DNA from: Adiantum capillus-veneris
Lineage: Eukaryota; Streptophyta; Polypodiopsida; Polypodiales; Pteridaceae
Direction: 5' to 3'
DNA: 64,000 nt
Assembly: GCA_014529385.2 (NCBI GenBank)
Contig: CM043971.1
Span: 93,464,840 to 93,528,839 of the forward strand
The notes below the pieces were generated by a model, which did not search any database, was not told where the DNA came from, and saw nothing but the letters and a program-made list of their open reading frames with translations. The stretch's first letter is position 1; every line of letters begins with the position of its first letter. The translations under genes and the position numbers were made by a program. Shown in pieces: positions 9,385 through 21,306 of this stretch.

Positions 9385-10469
9385 CCCCTCCCCTAGCCGC
9401 ACCTCAAAGCTCCCCGAGCCCCCGAACCGAGGCTGCAAAAATCAAGAGAACCACCTGTAGCCAATTCTGGGAAAATGCATCCAACCTTCCGATTGCTGTA
9501 ACTTTCTACTCTGGGCTTCGTTCGACATGCAGCCAATTCCTGCTAGCTTTGTATATTGCACAACACATTGTCAAACTCTATTGCAGTCCAAAAAATGTCG
9601 AATGGCAGGACTCCCCATGTGGCTGGGTGGGCACCAACCTAGCCCCCGACAAAACTTCAACCGGCCATAAACTGCAATCCGTGGCTCTAATCTGCAATCT
9701 AAAAAGATGGGTAGGCTCTATAAATTGAGCACTACACGCCTATATCCTGACATCCACTTGGGTTACCTGTCCCCAGCTGCCCTGTCCGACAAGAATCTGC
9801 TACACATTGAACCTTCAACCTTCCATAACTTGGGCTTCGTAGCTCAGTTTGATGAGCCGTCTAGACTTGCTCCTTCAACACTTCAAGCTCTACATTCCAA
9901 GACCTAGAAGCTGCATCTCTCATCTCCATCACTTGTTTCCCAAATTAGCCCCTTCTTCTAGAGCCTTTCTTTTCCTATAAACCGCATCAGCCATACATCT
10001 CTGCTGCTGCCTGTCTGCTCATGATCTTTCTAGCTGCTCCAGCCTTTTGCCATGCTTCTGCTAGCCTACACATATCTACCCATGCCATCTTCTTTGCTCG
10101 ACACACTTTGGTTGTACCATCATTGCCCACCCCCTAGTTGAGCATTCATGCTCAACCACATAAGAGCTTTATTCCATTTCTAACTGCAAAACCTGGCACA
10201 CACTATGAGAAAACCAAAACCATATTTACACAGTTTTATTCTACCTATTGTGAAACCTTCAAGTGGGTTGTCCCACCGCCTGCATCACATAGCTTTCGCC
10301 TAGGTCAAACACCTACCTTGGATATCTTTCACCCATCTGTAACTGCTCACCATAGTCCGTACCCCAACACATACACCATCATGTGTGTAGGCTGCCCATA
10401 GCCTACCTTCAGCACTCCATGCATCCCTCTGTAAACTGTCTACTCCACACCTAGAATCACCAAGCACGT
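9385..10469 (-). repeat. Repeat E, copy 1
   Basis: 9391-10120 is closely similar to 20083-20805. Beyond 10120 the other copy is cut, so the boundary of E is unknown. The minus strand gives scattered protein-like stretches (for example MCRLAEAWQKAGAARK at the right end) with many stops. It is probably the internal part of a decayed retroelement, but no diagnostic domain was found. Gypsy D begins at 10470. Confidence 0.7.
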
Positions 10470-10986
10470 TGTCGTGCTGTGACACGTACATAGTGGGAAC
10501 ACATGCTACAAGATTTATCTTGTAACTTTTTACATACATAATTATATTTCCTTTAATGTACATATGTATATTTAAGTATACTAAGATGCTTTCTATCTCC
10601 TCCTATTATTTATTTCAAGGGTAACGTATTCTTACTTTATCGTCAAAAAGTACTATGGAAAAAGCGTCAATAGCTCCGCCTATTTAACTTGGGGCAAAAA
10701 GCATTGATTTTTTCTTTCTACTATCTCATTATTATCTCACACCCTAGCTAGATCCTATATCTAGGGTAACTTCCAGTATGGTGGCATGATTTCAAAGATA
10801 CACTTATTTTAATGCATTATTGCATGCATGATTACAAAACTTTGTCAAGGAGCAATTTCATGTTTTCATATGGCATGAGGTGTCCATTGGAATCAAATAA
10901 AAGTCTAGGCTAAGGGAACCACAAGAAGACTTTTGCTGCCAAAACTGTACCCTATTTTGATGATTTGTTTACACTAGGTTCCAATC
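10470..10986 (+). repeat. 5' LTR of element D, truncated
   Basis: 517 bp matching 16454-17053 with few substitutions. It lacks an ~86-bp segment present in the right LTR (about 16764-16849) and lacks everything after the shared GGTTCCAATC. Confidence 0.85.
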
Positions 10987-12378
10987 GCACAACTCACCGA
11001 GATAGAAAGGGCCACACTAGATGCATAGAAGACAGATCTTTTCTTACAAGCTGCAAGTAAAGAGTTTCAAGAAAATTTGGAGCTTCTTCTTGAAGATAAA
11101 GATGCTGAGCAAGGACTAAAGACTGACTGGAATGAGGTTGAAGGTGTTGTCTCACTGCTTGCCAAACGACAAAGAAGAAGGGACAAGATGGTAGTAAACA
11201 CTACAAGTCCTTCCACCTCAACTTCTAACAAAATGGTAAAGCCTACTTTTATCGCTCCTAAGTTTGATGAGTCCATGCTAGATGAGCTTGTGAAAGGAAT
11301 GCGTGACTTGAAGGTGAAGCTTCCAAAGCTTTAAGAAAAAGGCCAACCGTCAGGGCCACTTCCTAGGCAAAGGCAACAGCCCAAAGAAGGGTTTGTTAAT
11401 AGATGTATTTGGTGTGATAGTACATACCATGTAAGAAGGGATTGTGATGATTTTAGTGATGCTTTGTCAAAAGATGTTGTCTTTTTTAATGATGGTAAAA
11501 TCCACTTAAGAGAGACAGCTCTACCCTTGAGAACTAACTTTGGGAAGGGGGGAATGCAAACCTTAGTTGAAGATATGGCAACTAACCATGCCAGCTCTTC
11601 AGTTGAGGCAGCTACTTATGGAGTAAAAATTGAGCATCTTAGTGATGAAGAGGTGAATGACCATCATGGTTGAATTTGGCCAAATGTCATGCAATTAGCT
11701 AAAACGGGAAACCTTACAAAAGAGATTCTACATGAAGCAGGTGATTACATACGTCTAGAAACAGGATGGAATGATCCAGTGGACTCATTGTCAGTGCATG
11801 CCTACATTACAAAATGCCAACAAAATGAGGCTATTGTAGAAGAGAATCGGAGACGTGAGAATGCTGATGAAGGACCATCAAAAAGAGCTTCTAGAAGTGG
11901 GGGAAGAAGCAAATCAATGCCTTCTCAAACACCCCGACACAAGGAGCATCTCCACCTAAAGTACTCATGGAGGAGTCTACAACAGGAAAGAAGAAAGAGA
12001 CAATAAAAGGTAAGAAAAAATGCCCAAAATTTAAACTACAATCTGATATTGAGGTTGCTACAGATTTAAAGAAAGTCTTGGAGGAAAGGATTTTGAATAG
12101 CAAGATTGAGTTCACTCTAGGAGAAGTCCTTGGCATTGCAAAGCGTGAATTCCACGAGGAGATCATTGACATCATCAAGAGAAAGAGGCAAACTCTTGCC
12201 GAGGTTTCTCTTCCACAGGTTGGCGGAGAAACCTTGAAGACACAAGGGATGCAGTTGCAAGATAAGGAGGATAATGGAGGTGTGGTAGGATGCTACCAAT
12301 CTAGTGGGAGAGTGAAGCAAGTGCATTTCTCAAATGATGATGAAGAAGTTGAAGCTATTCCTAGGAGCTACTATTCAT
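10987..12378 (+). pseudogene. gag: Gag region of element D
   Basis: Coding sequence in pieces: 11077-11334, 11400-11673, 11689-12006 and 11967-12380. A CCHC knuckle, CIWCDSTYHVRRDC, is encoded near 11410-11455 and is followed by a conserved-looking FNDGKIHLRETALPL segment. The N-terminus is missing because of the deletion at the LTR junction. An early stop (TAG at about 11026) and a frameshift near 11990 break the frame. Confidence 0.75.
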
Positions 12379-12423
12379 GAAGTCACGGAGCAAGGGCTAC
12401 TACAAAAACTTTGGTCACGGTAG

Positions 12424-12891
12424 GTGATCTTGAAGAGCCATTATGCCTTGATTGAACATGGTTCAAAAATAAACATATGTCTAAGAGTCTCTACAACGTG
12501 CAAATGGCCGATGGACACATATCATGGCTGGATGGTAAAAGTGGCAAACAATTCATCCGGTGAATTATATGCAGCATGTTCAGGTGTGAAGGTAACAGTA
12601 GGTGATGTAAAGATTGACCAAAACTTCTTTGTACAGGATACATCTTCCTATCATCTCATCCTTGGACAGCCCTACATTGTGGGAGTTCGAATGGAAACAA
12701 AGGTAATGGACGATTGTTCAGCATATGCTAGGATACGCAGCAAAGATGGTAAATGTGCTGTCCAATTCCTCACAGTTTGTGTAAACCATGAAAGAAATCA
12801 TGACAACCTCAGAGAACATCCTCTACCAAAGGTGAGCAAAGAGTTTCATGACCATAGGGAAATGATGGGTTTTGGCCAAGTACCATTGTAA
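12424..12891 (+). pseudogene. Aspartic protease region of element D
   Basis: 155 codons. The segment ALIEHGSKINIC stands where a D-x-G-S active site is expected, followed about 70 residues later by the hydrophobic HLILGQPY motif. The catalytic aspartate is replaced by glutamate (E-H-G), so it is probably inactive. In the family this enzyme cuts the Gag-Pol polyprotein. Confidence 0.7.
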
Positions 12892-12959
12892 AGCGGGATT
12901 GCAGTGGTACAAAAAGAAAAAGGGTCTCGCCTGATCCAAAAATAGGTGAAACTTTCTCG

Positions 12960-14300
12960 ATGGGCTCCTTGGTAACAAGGAATGGATCAGTATGTTTTAC
13001 AAAACTTGAAGATTTGAAGAGATGTGAGAGGCAATATGTACATAATGTACAAATAGGCATGAAAGAGAGTGGGTTGCTAGAGCCTACTGAAAATGTTTTG
13101 GGTTTGTGTAAAAAAGTTTCTTTTGTAGATACTATGGGTGAGCTTGATGCTATAATGGGGTCTAGTTTGCATCTTGAAAATGAAGTTGTGGAGGTTTCTA
13201 TGGAAATGTATCAAGTAATAGAAGCCTTTAAAGAAAACCAAACAGTTGGCCCAGAAGTCCAAGTTGAAACTAAATACAAGAGTGTAGCAAAGAAGGTGAA
13301 ACCAGTAGCTTCACCCTTACCACCCAACACGAGGAAAAAGATTGAGCAGGCTTCTTTGCAACCAAGTTTGAGGAATCCTAAAAAGATTGGGCATAGCGTC
13401 ACAAAGGAGTCTTTTCAAGAGTTGCAAATTGGTTGCGAGGAGTTTCTAACACAGGGGGAGACAAAGTGCTTCAAAGAAATGCTTTCAAAGCATGGTAAGT
13501 ATTTTGCATTAGAGCCACATGAGATAGGATGTGTTGATCCTTCTATTGTAGCTCCTATGGTAATTTTCACAATACCTCATGTGCCTTGGAATCTGCGGCA
13601 TATTCCGGTGCCAAAGTTAGTAGAGCTACTGAATGAGAAAATCAAAATGGGAATCTTGGAGCCTTCTTATGCTCCATACTCAAATAGGTGGTTCACAGTT
13701 CCAAAGAAGAATTGTTCTCTACACTTCATCCAAGATATGAAACCAGTGAACAAGGTGACAATTAGAAATGTAGTTATAGGTCCAATTGTGGATGAGTTTG
13801 CAGAGGCGTCTGCAGGGAGGGCAATCTACTCAATGGGGGATCTCTACTCAGGGTATGATCAGTTTTAGCTTGCAATCGAAAGCAGAGACTTGACAACCAT
13901 GAGGACACCTTTGGGTTTGGTAAGGATGTGTACCTTGCCACAGGGAGCAACCAACTCGTTTGCACATATGATGAATGGGATGAATAAAGTCTTACTTAAC
14001 TTTAATCCTCAAATTACAATGCCTTTCATTGATGATTTGCCTATCAAAGGATGTGAAGAAAGTGAGAAAGATGAAGCTTTGGATCTCAAGGGATGTTGCA
14101 GGTTTGTGGTAAATCACATAAATGATTGTGATAAAATTCTATCTAGGTTGGAGGAAGTGAATCTTACTTTGTCTGGGAAAAAGTTTATGTTTGGTGTCAA
14201 TGAAGTGCTCATTGTGGGGCACATGTGTGGGCCATATGGTAGGAAACCTTGTCCAACAAAGGTAGATGTGATCCCAAAGAATGAAAGAAACATGCACTAG
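12960..14300 (+). pseudogene. Reverse transcriptase of element D
   Basis: Two pieces in one frame (12960-13868 and 13890-14300) separated by a TAG at 13866-13868 inside the conserved GYDQF-QLAIESRD stretch. It has RWFTVPKKN, the DMKPVNKVTIRN region, SMGDLYSGYDQ, the LPQGATNSFAHMM block, and a catalytic box MPFIDDLPIKG. The two catalytic aspartates are kept. FIDDLPIKG is unlike the YVDD/FLDDILIYS boxes of most plant Gypsy RTs. A frameshift at about 14280-14300 leads into RNase H. Confidence 0.85.
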
Positions 14301-14950
14301 CATCACTAAGGTTAGAAGGTTTCTGGGAGCATGTGTCTTTTATGTTATTTGGATTCCACATTATGCACATGTAGCTGATCCTCTTTATCAGTTACTTAGA
14401 AAGAATCAAAAGTTTAAATGGACAGAGGTACATGTAAAAGCCATGAAAAAGCTAAAGGAGTTGCTCCAATTAGCACCAACTTTGAGAAAGGTAGACTATG
14501 AGTGTCAAAGGCTAGTAATTGTGACAGTAGACACCAGTCCTACAGGGATTGGATGGGCAATAGGGCAAGATGACGAAGAAGGACACAGGTATGTGGTGAC
14601 ATTTGGAGCAAAGGTACTAAGTGCTTGCCAAAGAAACTATCCACAGATAAAGAGAGAGCTATGGGGTATGGTTACAGCCTTGAAAAATGGGAAAGAGTAC
14701 CTAATTGGTGCATGTGTGGTTGTAGAAATAGATTGTCTACCAATCTTGGGATGATTACAAGCTGCTCAACGCCAGACATTGCTATGTTGCGGTAGATTGC
14801 CTACATTAAGTCCTTAAACCCTGAGTTTAAGCACATTGCAGTTAAAGACAATACAGTGGCAGATATGCTATCAAGGGCAAGGTATGAAGATGAGTCACAG
14901 ATGATTGATGAGGGAGATGATGTGGGCACAAAGTTCTATTCCATCTCTCA
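14281..14950 (+). pseudogene. RT connection and RNase H region of element D
   Basis: The 157-codon ORF starts with the VRRFLGACVFYVIWIPHYA connection motif after RT and continues into an RNase H-like domain (VTVDTSPTGIGWAIGQ with the first acidic residue, RNYPQIKRELWGMV with the E). A frameshift near 14752 and a TAG near 14806 precede the HIAVKDNTVADMLSRA motif that normally ends RNase H. Confidence 0.8.
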
Positions 14951-16395
14951 TGTCAAAGGTAGCAATGTCTACATGACTAATCCATTGGAATTGTTCTTGA
15001 AAGATATTTATGAAGGTGATTGGCTTCTTATTGGAAGCTACTTGAGTACTCTAACAAAACAGGATGATTGGTCTGAACATGAATTCAAGAGGATACGCAG
15101 GAAATCATATGGTTACTTTTTGAGGGATGGCTACTTGTGGAAGCATCCTAAACAAAAGGGTGCTACACCACAAAGGGTTATATGTAAAAAAGAGACTCAA
15201 GTAAAGCTCATGCAAGAGTTTCATGAGAGTATATGGGCACAGGGGTGTGTGGGCAACCTTCTCCAAGTTGAAAGAAACATACTAGTGGAAGGGTATGTAC
15301 AAAGATGTATCTCAATTTGTAGAGTCATGTGTAACTTGTCAAATGTATTCAAATGTCCGACATCGTGATGCATTGCACCCTACATATCCACTATCCGTGC
15401 ATTATAAATGGGTTGTGGATCTAGTCACAATGCCTTTAGGACTCTGGCAGATGAGATACTTGGTTCTTGCACGAGAGGACCTAACTAATCAGGTTGAAGG
15501 AAGAGCATTAAGAGCTAAAACCACGAAAGCTGTGTGCAAATTCCTTCTTGATGAGGTGATTTGCCGTTATGGTTATGTGAGAAAGATCACTGCAGACAAA
15601 GGTGAACTGGATGCCGAAGAAGTAAGGGAGTTCTTTTCCAGATTAGGAATCAAGCTTTCTCTTACTACAGCTTACAACCCTGAAGGCAATGGAAAGACTG
15701 AAAGAGGGCATCCTCCTATCATCAAAGCTTTGGCCAAGGCTTGCGAAGGAAGAGTTGGTGAGTGGCCAAAATTGTTACCATATGCTTTATGGGCTGATCG
15801 TACAACACATAGCTCAGTAACTGGCTACATGCCTGTAGAGCTAATGTATGGTCAAAAGCCAGTGATGCCGATTGAAGATACAATTCCCGCATGGAATGTA
15901 CTACCTTGGCAAGAGGGGCTTAGCAGGGAAGATCTCATTGCATTGCGTGTAAGGCAACTAGAGAGAAGATATGGAGACATTGAGGCTGCAAAAGGATGAC
16001 TCAAAAATGCAAGGCTAAAAAACAAGGACTACTTTGATAAGCGACATCGGCTCAGGAGCAAAGCAATTGACAAAGGTGACTGGGTTTTAGCATATAATAG
16101 TAGCCTTGATAACCAGCACACATTCATGCGTAAGTTCTCAAAAAGATGGTTTGGATCGTATGTTGTAAAACATGTGCATGAAAATGCTACTTACAGCTTG
16201 TCTGAACTAGATGGTACACAAGTAAAGATTCCCATTGCAGGAAAAATGATCAAAATGCTTAAGAGAAGAGGAGACAATGATCCAGAAGATGTTGATGAGG
16301 AGGAAGAACAAAACACAGGTGAAGATCAAAGTGAAGATGAAGCTTTGGAACCATCCAGTGAAGAAGAAATGAAGGAAGATATACAAGAGTGCTAA
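14856..16395 (+). pseudogene. Integrase of element D with acidic tail
   Basis: Coding pieces 14856-15368, 15295-15999 and 16126-16395 give the zinc-binding region (ending CVTCQMYSNV), the catalytic core with D (KWVVDLV), D (ITADKGEL) and E (NGKTERGH), and a C-terminal domain (KGDWVLAYNSS, then RWFGSYVVKHV). A frameshift lies near 15300 and a TGA at 15997-15999. The last ~40 residues are strongly acidic (DNDPEDVDEEEE and on). There is no chromodomain. All three catalytic residues are present, so this was once an active enzyme. Confidence 0.85.
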
Positions 16396-16440
16396 TCTTA
16401 CAAAGAAACAATGTGTCACATATCGGAGGATGTGTAGGTT

Positions 16441-16453
16441 TAGAGGGGGTGGA
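16441..16453 (+). other. Polypurine tract of element D
   Basis: TAGAGGGGGTGGA directly before the LTR start TGTCGTG at 16454. The corresponding bases before 10470 differ, as expected for outside sequence. Confidence 0.8.
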
Positions 16454-17625
16454 TGTCGTGTTGTGACACGTACATAGTGAAAACGCATGCTACAAGAGTT
16501 ATCTTGTAACTTTTTACATACATAATTATATTTCCTTTAATGTACATATGCATATTTAAGTATAATAATATGCTTTCTATCTCATCCTATTATTTATCTC
16601 AAGGGTAACGTATTCTTACTTTATCGTCAAAAAGTACTATGGGAAAAGCGTCAATAGCTCCACCTCTTTAACTTGGGACAAAAAGCATTGATTTTTTCTT
16701 TCTACTATCCTATTATTATCTCACACCCTAGCTAGATCCTATATCTAGGGTAACTTCCAATATATATACATTCTATGTATTTTTTATATTTTTCTTATAT
16801 TTCTTTTTAAATAGCTACTAGGAGAGAATCAAATCTTAGTGGGACACTAGGTGGCATGATTTCAAAGATACACTTATTTTAATGTATTATTGCAAGCATG
16901 ATTACAAAACTTTGTCAACAAGAAATGTCATGTTTTCATATGGCATGAGGTGTCCATTGGAATCAAATAAAAGTCTAGGCTAAGGGGACCACAAGAAGAC
17001 TTTTGCTGCCAAAATTGTACCCTATTTTGATGATTTGTTTACACAAGGTTCCAATCCAAATTGGAAAAAGTATATAAAATGGGAGTTGTAGCTAATGAGC
17101 TGTATTTTTTGCCCATATTTTTACTTTTTTATTTGGAGCCACGATTGAGGGGATATGATCAAAATCATGGACCCCAGTCTGCCCACACCATGCAGGGACA
17201 GCTCATTTCCAACTTTTCCAGTTTCTGTTCACAATGTCTCTTCTCTTCTTGTGTAAACCCTTGGGGGTTCCCTTCACCTATAAAAGGGGACCTCTTAATC
17301 CTTGAAAACCTTTGAAGCATTCAAGCCATTGATGAGAGGAATTCATGAGGGAGTGAGTAGTAATGCTTGATTGTACATAGCCATTAACATAAGCCTAAGC
17401 CCACACTTTCTCCTAGAGGAAGACTAGCGATTCTTGTAAGCTATCCTTGGAAGATCAACTTTAATCGAAGAAGGTCTTGGATTTGGTGTATCAATCAAAA
17501 TTAAATTCTTTCCTCTTCTTCTCTCTCCATCAAAAATGGTGCCGAAGGGTTTGACAAATAAGATGTGTTCTACATTGATATTTTGTTGATTTCTTGTTGT
17601 TTTCTTTTCCATCTCTAATCCAACA
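16454..17625 (+). repeat. 3' LTR of element D (right end approximate)
   Basis: 16454-17053 matches the left LTR. The remainder, present only here, contains a good TATA box and a long AT-rich leader-like stretch, consistent with U3 running into R and U5. The end is placed at the CCAACA before an AT microsatellite (17626-17643), but only by its CA ending. Confidence 0.55.
17279..17286 (+). promoter_or_regulatory. Putative TATA box in the element D LTR
   Basis: CTATAAAAGGGG in a GC-richer context within the 3' LTR. It would place transcription start about 30 bp downstream. The left LTR has lost this part. Confidence 0.5.
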
Positions 17626-18479
17626 CATATATATATATATATAATCTCATCTCCTTAACCAAACCTATCTCTCTCACTCTTAGAAATTCATTCTCTCTAT
17701 AAATTCTAGGTTCTCCTTGCTATAGGTACATCTCTCCCCATAGTATCCTTATTGCCTACGGGCAAGAATAGGGCTTGGGAGGGAAACTTCTCATCTCTTC
17801 ACTTCTCTCATATCTACATTTCTCACATACTATCCTAGATGAATAATCCACATGATGAGAATTTCTACGCTTCCACTCTGTGTGATCTATTAGAATTAAC
17901 GTATGGATTAGCTGTAAAATACACTTTCAACAACGTATAGTGTTTTTGTTTAGTCCAGAAAGGCTCAATGAAATACTTCTTTCACCGGATCCCATCATAC
18001 TACCTCTTATATACTATAACTTTTCTTTTGACATAAGTGTAGTTATTTTGCTATGAACCAAGAGGATTTGTACACACAATTAATCCCAATCACTAGACAA
18101 AATATATATATTATGGTAAGCACAAAACTACAATTCCAAAGAACAATTCGTAGCCTGTTTGGTCGGCAAAGATTGAACGCCATTAACTCATTTATTAACC
18201 CTTTCATATTACCTATGATACGTTATGACCATAGCCTTGATGTTTTCATTTTTGTGTTGTTTTGATATTCTCTTTTGTGTTCTTTCTTTGTGTGTGTGAG
18301 TAAAAGAGAGAAATAATGAAGCTTCTTTGATTGCACTTCCTTCCAAACCCTATACTTCATGGCATCTATGGTTTAACTCGTTCATATAGTTTTTGGAATT
18401 CTCTCACAAACTCTCACAGCCAAAAGCCCGGTGCTTTCCTGGCAAGACCGCAAATTTCTCGACAACGCCATCAAAAGAA
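17626..18479. other. Non-coding stretch, no gene seen
   Basis: It starts with a short (AT)n run (17626-17643). After that it is AT-rich sequence with no convincing ORF, RNA gene or terminal repeat. It may include the real end of element D and its target. Confidence 0.5.
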
Positions 18480-18686
18480 CATGTACCTGACACCGAGCTC
18501 AACCACATGTCTGACCCTCCCTCCCAACCAAATAAAGTGGAGGCCTCAACCATAGACCCCTGCACCTACTAAACCAGCCACCACATAGCTGCATCTACCA
18601 TCATATGCATCAACCATAGCTTACATACCTTCAATGGAATCAAAGCCACTGCTTGGGATTCCTTTCTCCACTGCTGGACATGTCAA

Positions 18687-19615
18687 CTACATCGAAATAT
18701 CCACCGTCTTTGGCAACACAACCTCCTCTTTGGCCGCACCCTCAATTCCAGCATTATCAAGCCCTTCAAGATCGATCATCACCTCTTGCTCTTCAGCTTC
18801 AACCACTTGCTCTTCAATCACCTCTTCTATCACTGCATTATGCTCCACCAAGGAAAAGAGAAACTCGTTCTTTTTTGCATCCACCTTGACTTCCTCCATA
18901 GACACGGCTGCTCCATCCCTTCTGGAAAAATTTTGCACCTTTTGCACCACCATGGCACATTCCATCACCACTTTCATCAGCATAGCCATTAGCATGGCAC
19001 CACATACCACCTTTACTGCATATCATCACCTATTGGCTTGGACCGCTCCACTTGGTCTTCATCATGTATGTCGGCTTGCTCTGTTCCCTGATCTTCTTGC
19101 ACATGGGCTACTACCATATCATCAAACACATAAGAGGGAAACTTTACCTTTACCAGCTCAGGTTCGTCAGACTCGGTCTCCTCGTCATAGGATGTGGACT
19201 CATCCACTCTATTCTCCTCGCTTATCTCCCAGCAACTTGAGCTTGTATCTTCATCATCATCGACATCATATACCGACTCTGTATATGCATCTTCATCTGC
19301 ATGCTGCTCCACACAGGCTTGACCATCACCATGACTTTGCTCACTTTCCTCATCAGCTTCTAAACCCTCGGTATCTGCAACCCGATTGCATTCTGCTACC
19401 TTTTCATGCAAACTTTCCACAAGAACAGGCTTTACCTCTTCAACCCACACCGGAACCTCCACATCCGCTGCCGCTTTCACACCTTGGTTCACCTCGTCAT
19501 GGAGCTTCTCCTCATTGACAAGCTCGTCCACCCTCGGCACATGCACATCACAAATCAGAAACCTCCAAGGAACATAGCCAATAGTAGGCCTTAGCTCAAC
19601 AGGCTCTGCACCTCA
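18687..19615 (-). pseudogene. Acidic ORF remnants in repeat E
   Basis: Two pieces on the minus strand (19013-19546 extended upstream to about 19615, and 18687-19010 after a frameshift) encode a strongly acidic, glutamate/aspartate/valine-rich protein (for example YDVDDDEDTSSS, ESDEPELVKVKFPS). No domain is recognised. Low base complexity could inflate the apparent ORF, but the same strand is also coding-like further upstream in E. Confidence 0.45.
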
Positions 19616-20054
19616 AACAATTGGAGCCACCTTTGGTCGGCAACCAAAGTACAAGGGGCACCACAAGCCACCTTTGTGTGGCACCGAGTAGGAGCACCCC
19701 CATTCGCCACCAGCTGGGTAAAACCACCGCTGTGCGCCACTGGCTCTAGCAACATAGAGTCGACCATCGCTGTGCTCAAGGGGGAGCTCCCCTCGCCACT
19801 CACACCCCTTCAAAGGCTCACACCTAGCTCATATGCACTGCCCCCCGGCTACTGCGTCCCACATATGGGATTTTCTGCTGCCACATGGCCCCTTCCTGTG
19901 AGAGCACACTCCAAAGCCTTCAACAACTTAAAATTACTTTTATAAAACTCCGAAAGTTTAAAAAAAAATCATCTATGCTTCGCCAAATTGAACTGCCTGC
20001 CAGTTGCCACCCGCTGATCCGATTATCGAGCCATAAAAACCGGCCAAAATTCCA

Positions 20055-20771
20055 TCATGTCGACTTGAGCACCCCTGGCTCTAGCCGCACCTCAAAGCTC
20101 CCCGAGCCCCCAAACCGAGGCTGCAAAGACCGAGAGAACCACTTGTAGCCAATTCCAGGAAAATGCATCCAACCTTCTGACTGCTGTAACTTTTTGCTCC
20201 AGGCTTCGTTCAACATGCAGTCAATTCCTGCTAGCTTCATATATTGCACAACACCTCCTTGAACTCTATTGTAGTTCAAAAAATGCCAAATGGCACGACT
20301 CCCCATGTGGTCGGGTGGGCACCAACCTAGCCCCCGACAATACTTCAACTGGCCATAAACTGCAGTCCATGGCTCTGATCTGCAATCTGAAAAGATGGGT
20401 AGGCTCTATAAATTGTGAACTACATGCCTATATCTTGACATCCACTTGGGCCACCTATCCCCAGCTTCCCTGTTCGGCAAGAATCTGCTACACACTGAAC
20501 CTTCAACCTTTTATAACTTGGGCTCCGTAGCTCGGTTTGATGAGCCGTCTGGACTTGCTCCTTCAGTACTTCAAGCTCTACATTCCCAGACCCAAAAGCT
20601 GCATCTCTCATCTCTATCACATGTCCACCAAATTAGCCCCTTTTGGAGCCTTTGTTGGCCTATGAACTGCATCAGTCATACATCTCTGCTGCTACCTGTC
20701 TTTCCATGATCTTTCTAGCTGCTCCAACCTTTTGCCGTGATTCTGCTAGCCTGCACATATCTGCCCATTCC
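20055..20771 (-). pseudogene. Conserved coding-like segment of repeat E
   Basis: Minus-strand reading gives MEWADMCRLAESRQKVGAARK near 20690-20771, a piece at 20420-20620 (VLKEQVQTAHQTELRS, coiled-coil-like), and a 97-codon piece at 20055-20348 with several tryptophans. All are shared in decayed form with copy 1. The function is unknown. Confidence 0.45.
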
Positions 20772-20805
20772 ATCTTCTTTGGTCGACACACTTTCGCTGT
20801 ACCAA

Positions 20806-21306
20806 TGGTGTTGTGCCATCATGTGGCGGCCCAAAGTTCATATGTGTGGCCCTAGGCATAGCAAGCATCAAATGTGACATGCTAATGCTAGCCGGTATGG
20901 TCCCATGGAAATAAGAGCTTGGATGTTGTGGTTGTGGAGCATAAGTTGTTGAAACAATGGGAGGGGTAGGAGGTACATGAGCATGACGACCCATAGGTGC
21001 ATACAATTGATACACACTTGTAGGGGTTGTTGTTGGCATTGGACTACCATGTAGTAGTGCTTTACTAACAAATGAGGTCCATGGCTTGTTTCTTGGCATG
21101 CCCATCATTGGGGTAGGCATGGTAGCCGTGGTGTCATCAAGGGAAAGATGAGCTAGACTTGGAAAAGTAAAGCTATCACTTGTGAGTTCAAATTGCACTG
21201 AGACACCTGGCAAAAAAACATATAGAGGATCCCTCGAACTTACCGAGGGAGTCTCCATTTCTAATAAAGTTGGTTGTTTAGACTTCCCTGTATCCAAGAA
21301 TCTCAT
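20806..21306 (-). pseudogene. gag: Gag N-terminal region, TR-GAG copy 2
   Basis: It matches 6290-6780 of copy A, including METPSVSSRDPLYV and MPTPMMGMPRNKPWTS. The reading frame runs into unrelated sequence at 20806, before the capsid core and zinc knuckles, so it cannot make a working Gag. Confidence 0.8.

Larger units (their letters stand above)
10470..17625 (+). mobile_element. Gypsy (Ty3) element D, decayed
   Basis: Terminal repeats beginning TGTCGTG(C/T)TGTGACACG start at 10470 and 16454. The internal order is gag, protease, RT, RNase H, integrase, which is Ty3/Gypsy. A polypurine tract precedes the right LTR. The left LTR is shortened: after 10986 it passes straight into gag, so the end of the LTR, the PBS and the gag start are deleted. 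The right end is uncertain; 17625 (…CCAACA) is a candidate, but no clean target duplication with CACGT (10465-10469) is seen. The RT and integrase sequences are unusual for the common plant Gypsy lineages. Confidence 0.8.
18480..20805 (-). repeat. Repeat E, copy 2 (longer)
   Basis: The right part (20083-20805) matches copy 1. The left part continues on the minus strand as decayed coding sequence with an acidic region. It is cut at 20805-20806, where TR-GAG copy 2 begins in mid-gag. No LTR, RT or transposase motif was identified, so the class is open; a degraded retroelement in minus orientation is the most likely reading. Confidence 0.6.

Noticed and set aside
17546-17560. PBS-like ATGGTGCCGAAGGG in the 3' LTR region of element D
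   Set aside because: It matches a tRNA-Asp type PBS only weakly and lies after the 3' LTR start, where no PBS belongs.
18634-19518. 294-codon plus-strand ORF rich in histidine, serine and leucine
   Set aside because: It lies opposite the acidic minus-strand ORF; its composition is what one expects from the complement of GAA/GAG/GAT-rich codons. The minus strand fits the coding-like strand of the other E copy better.
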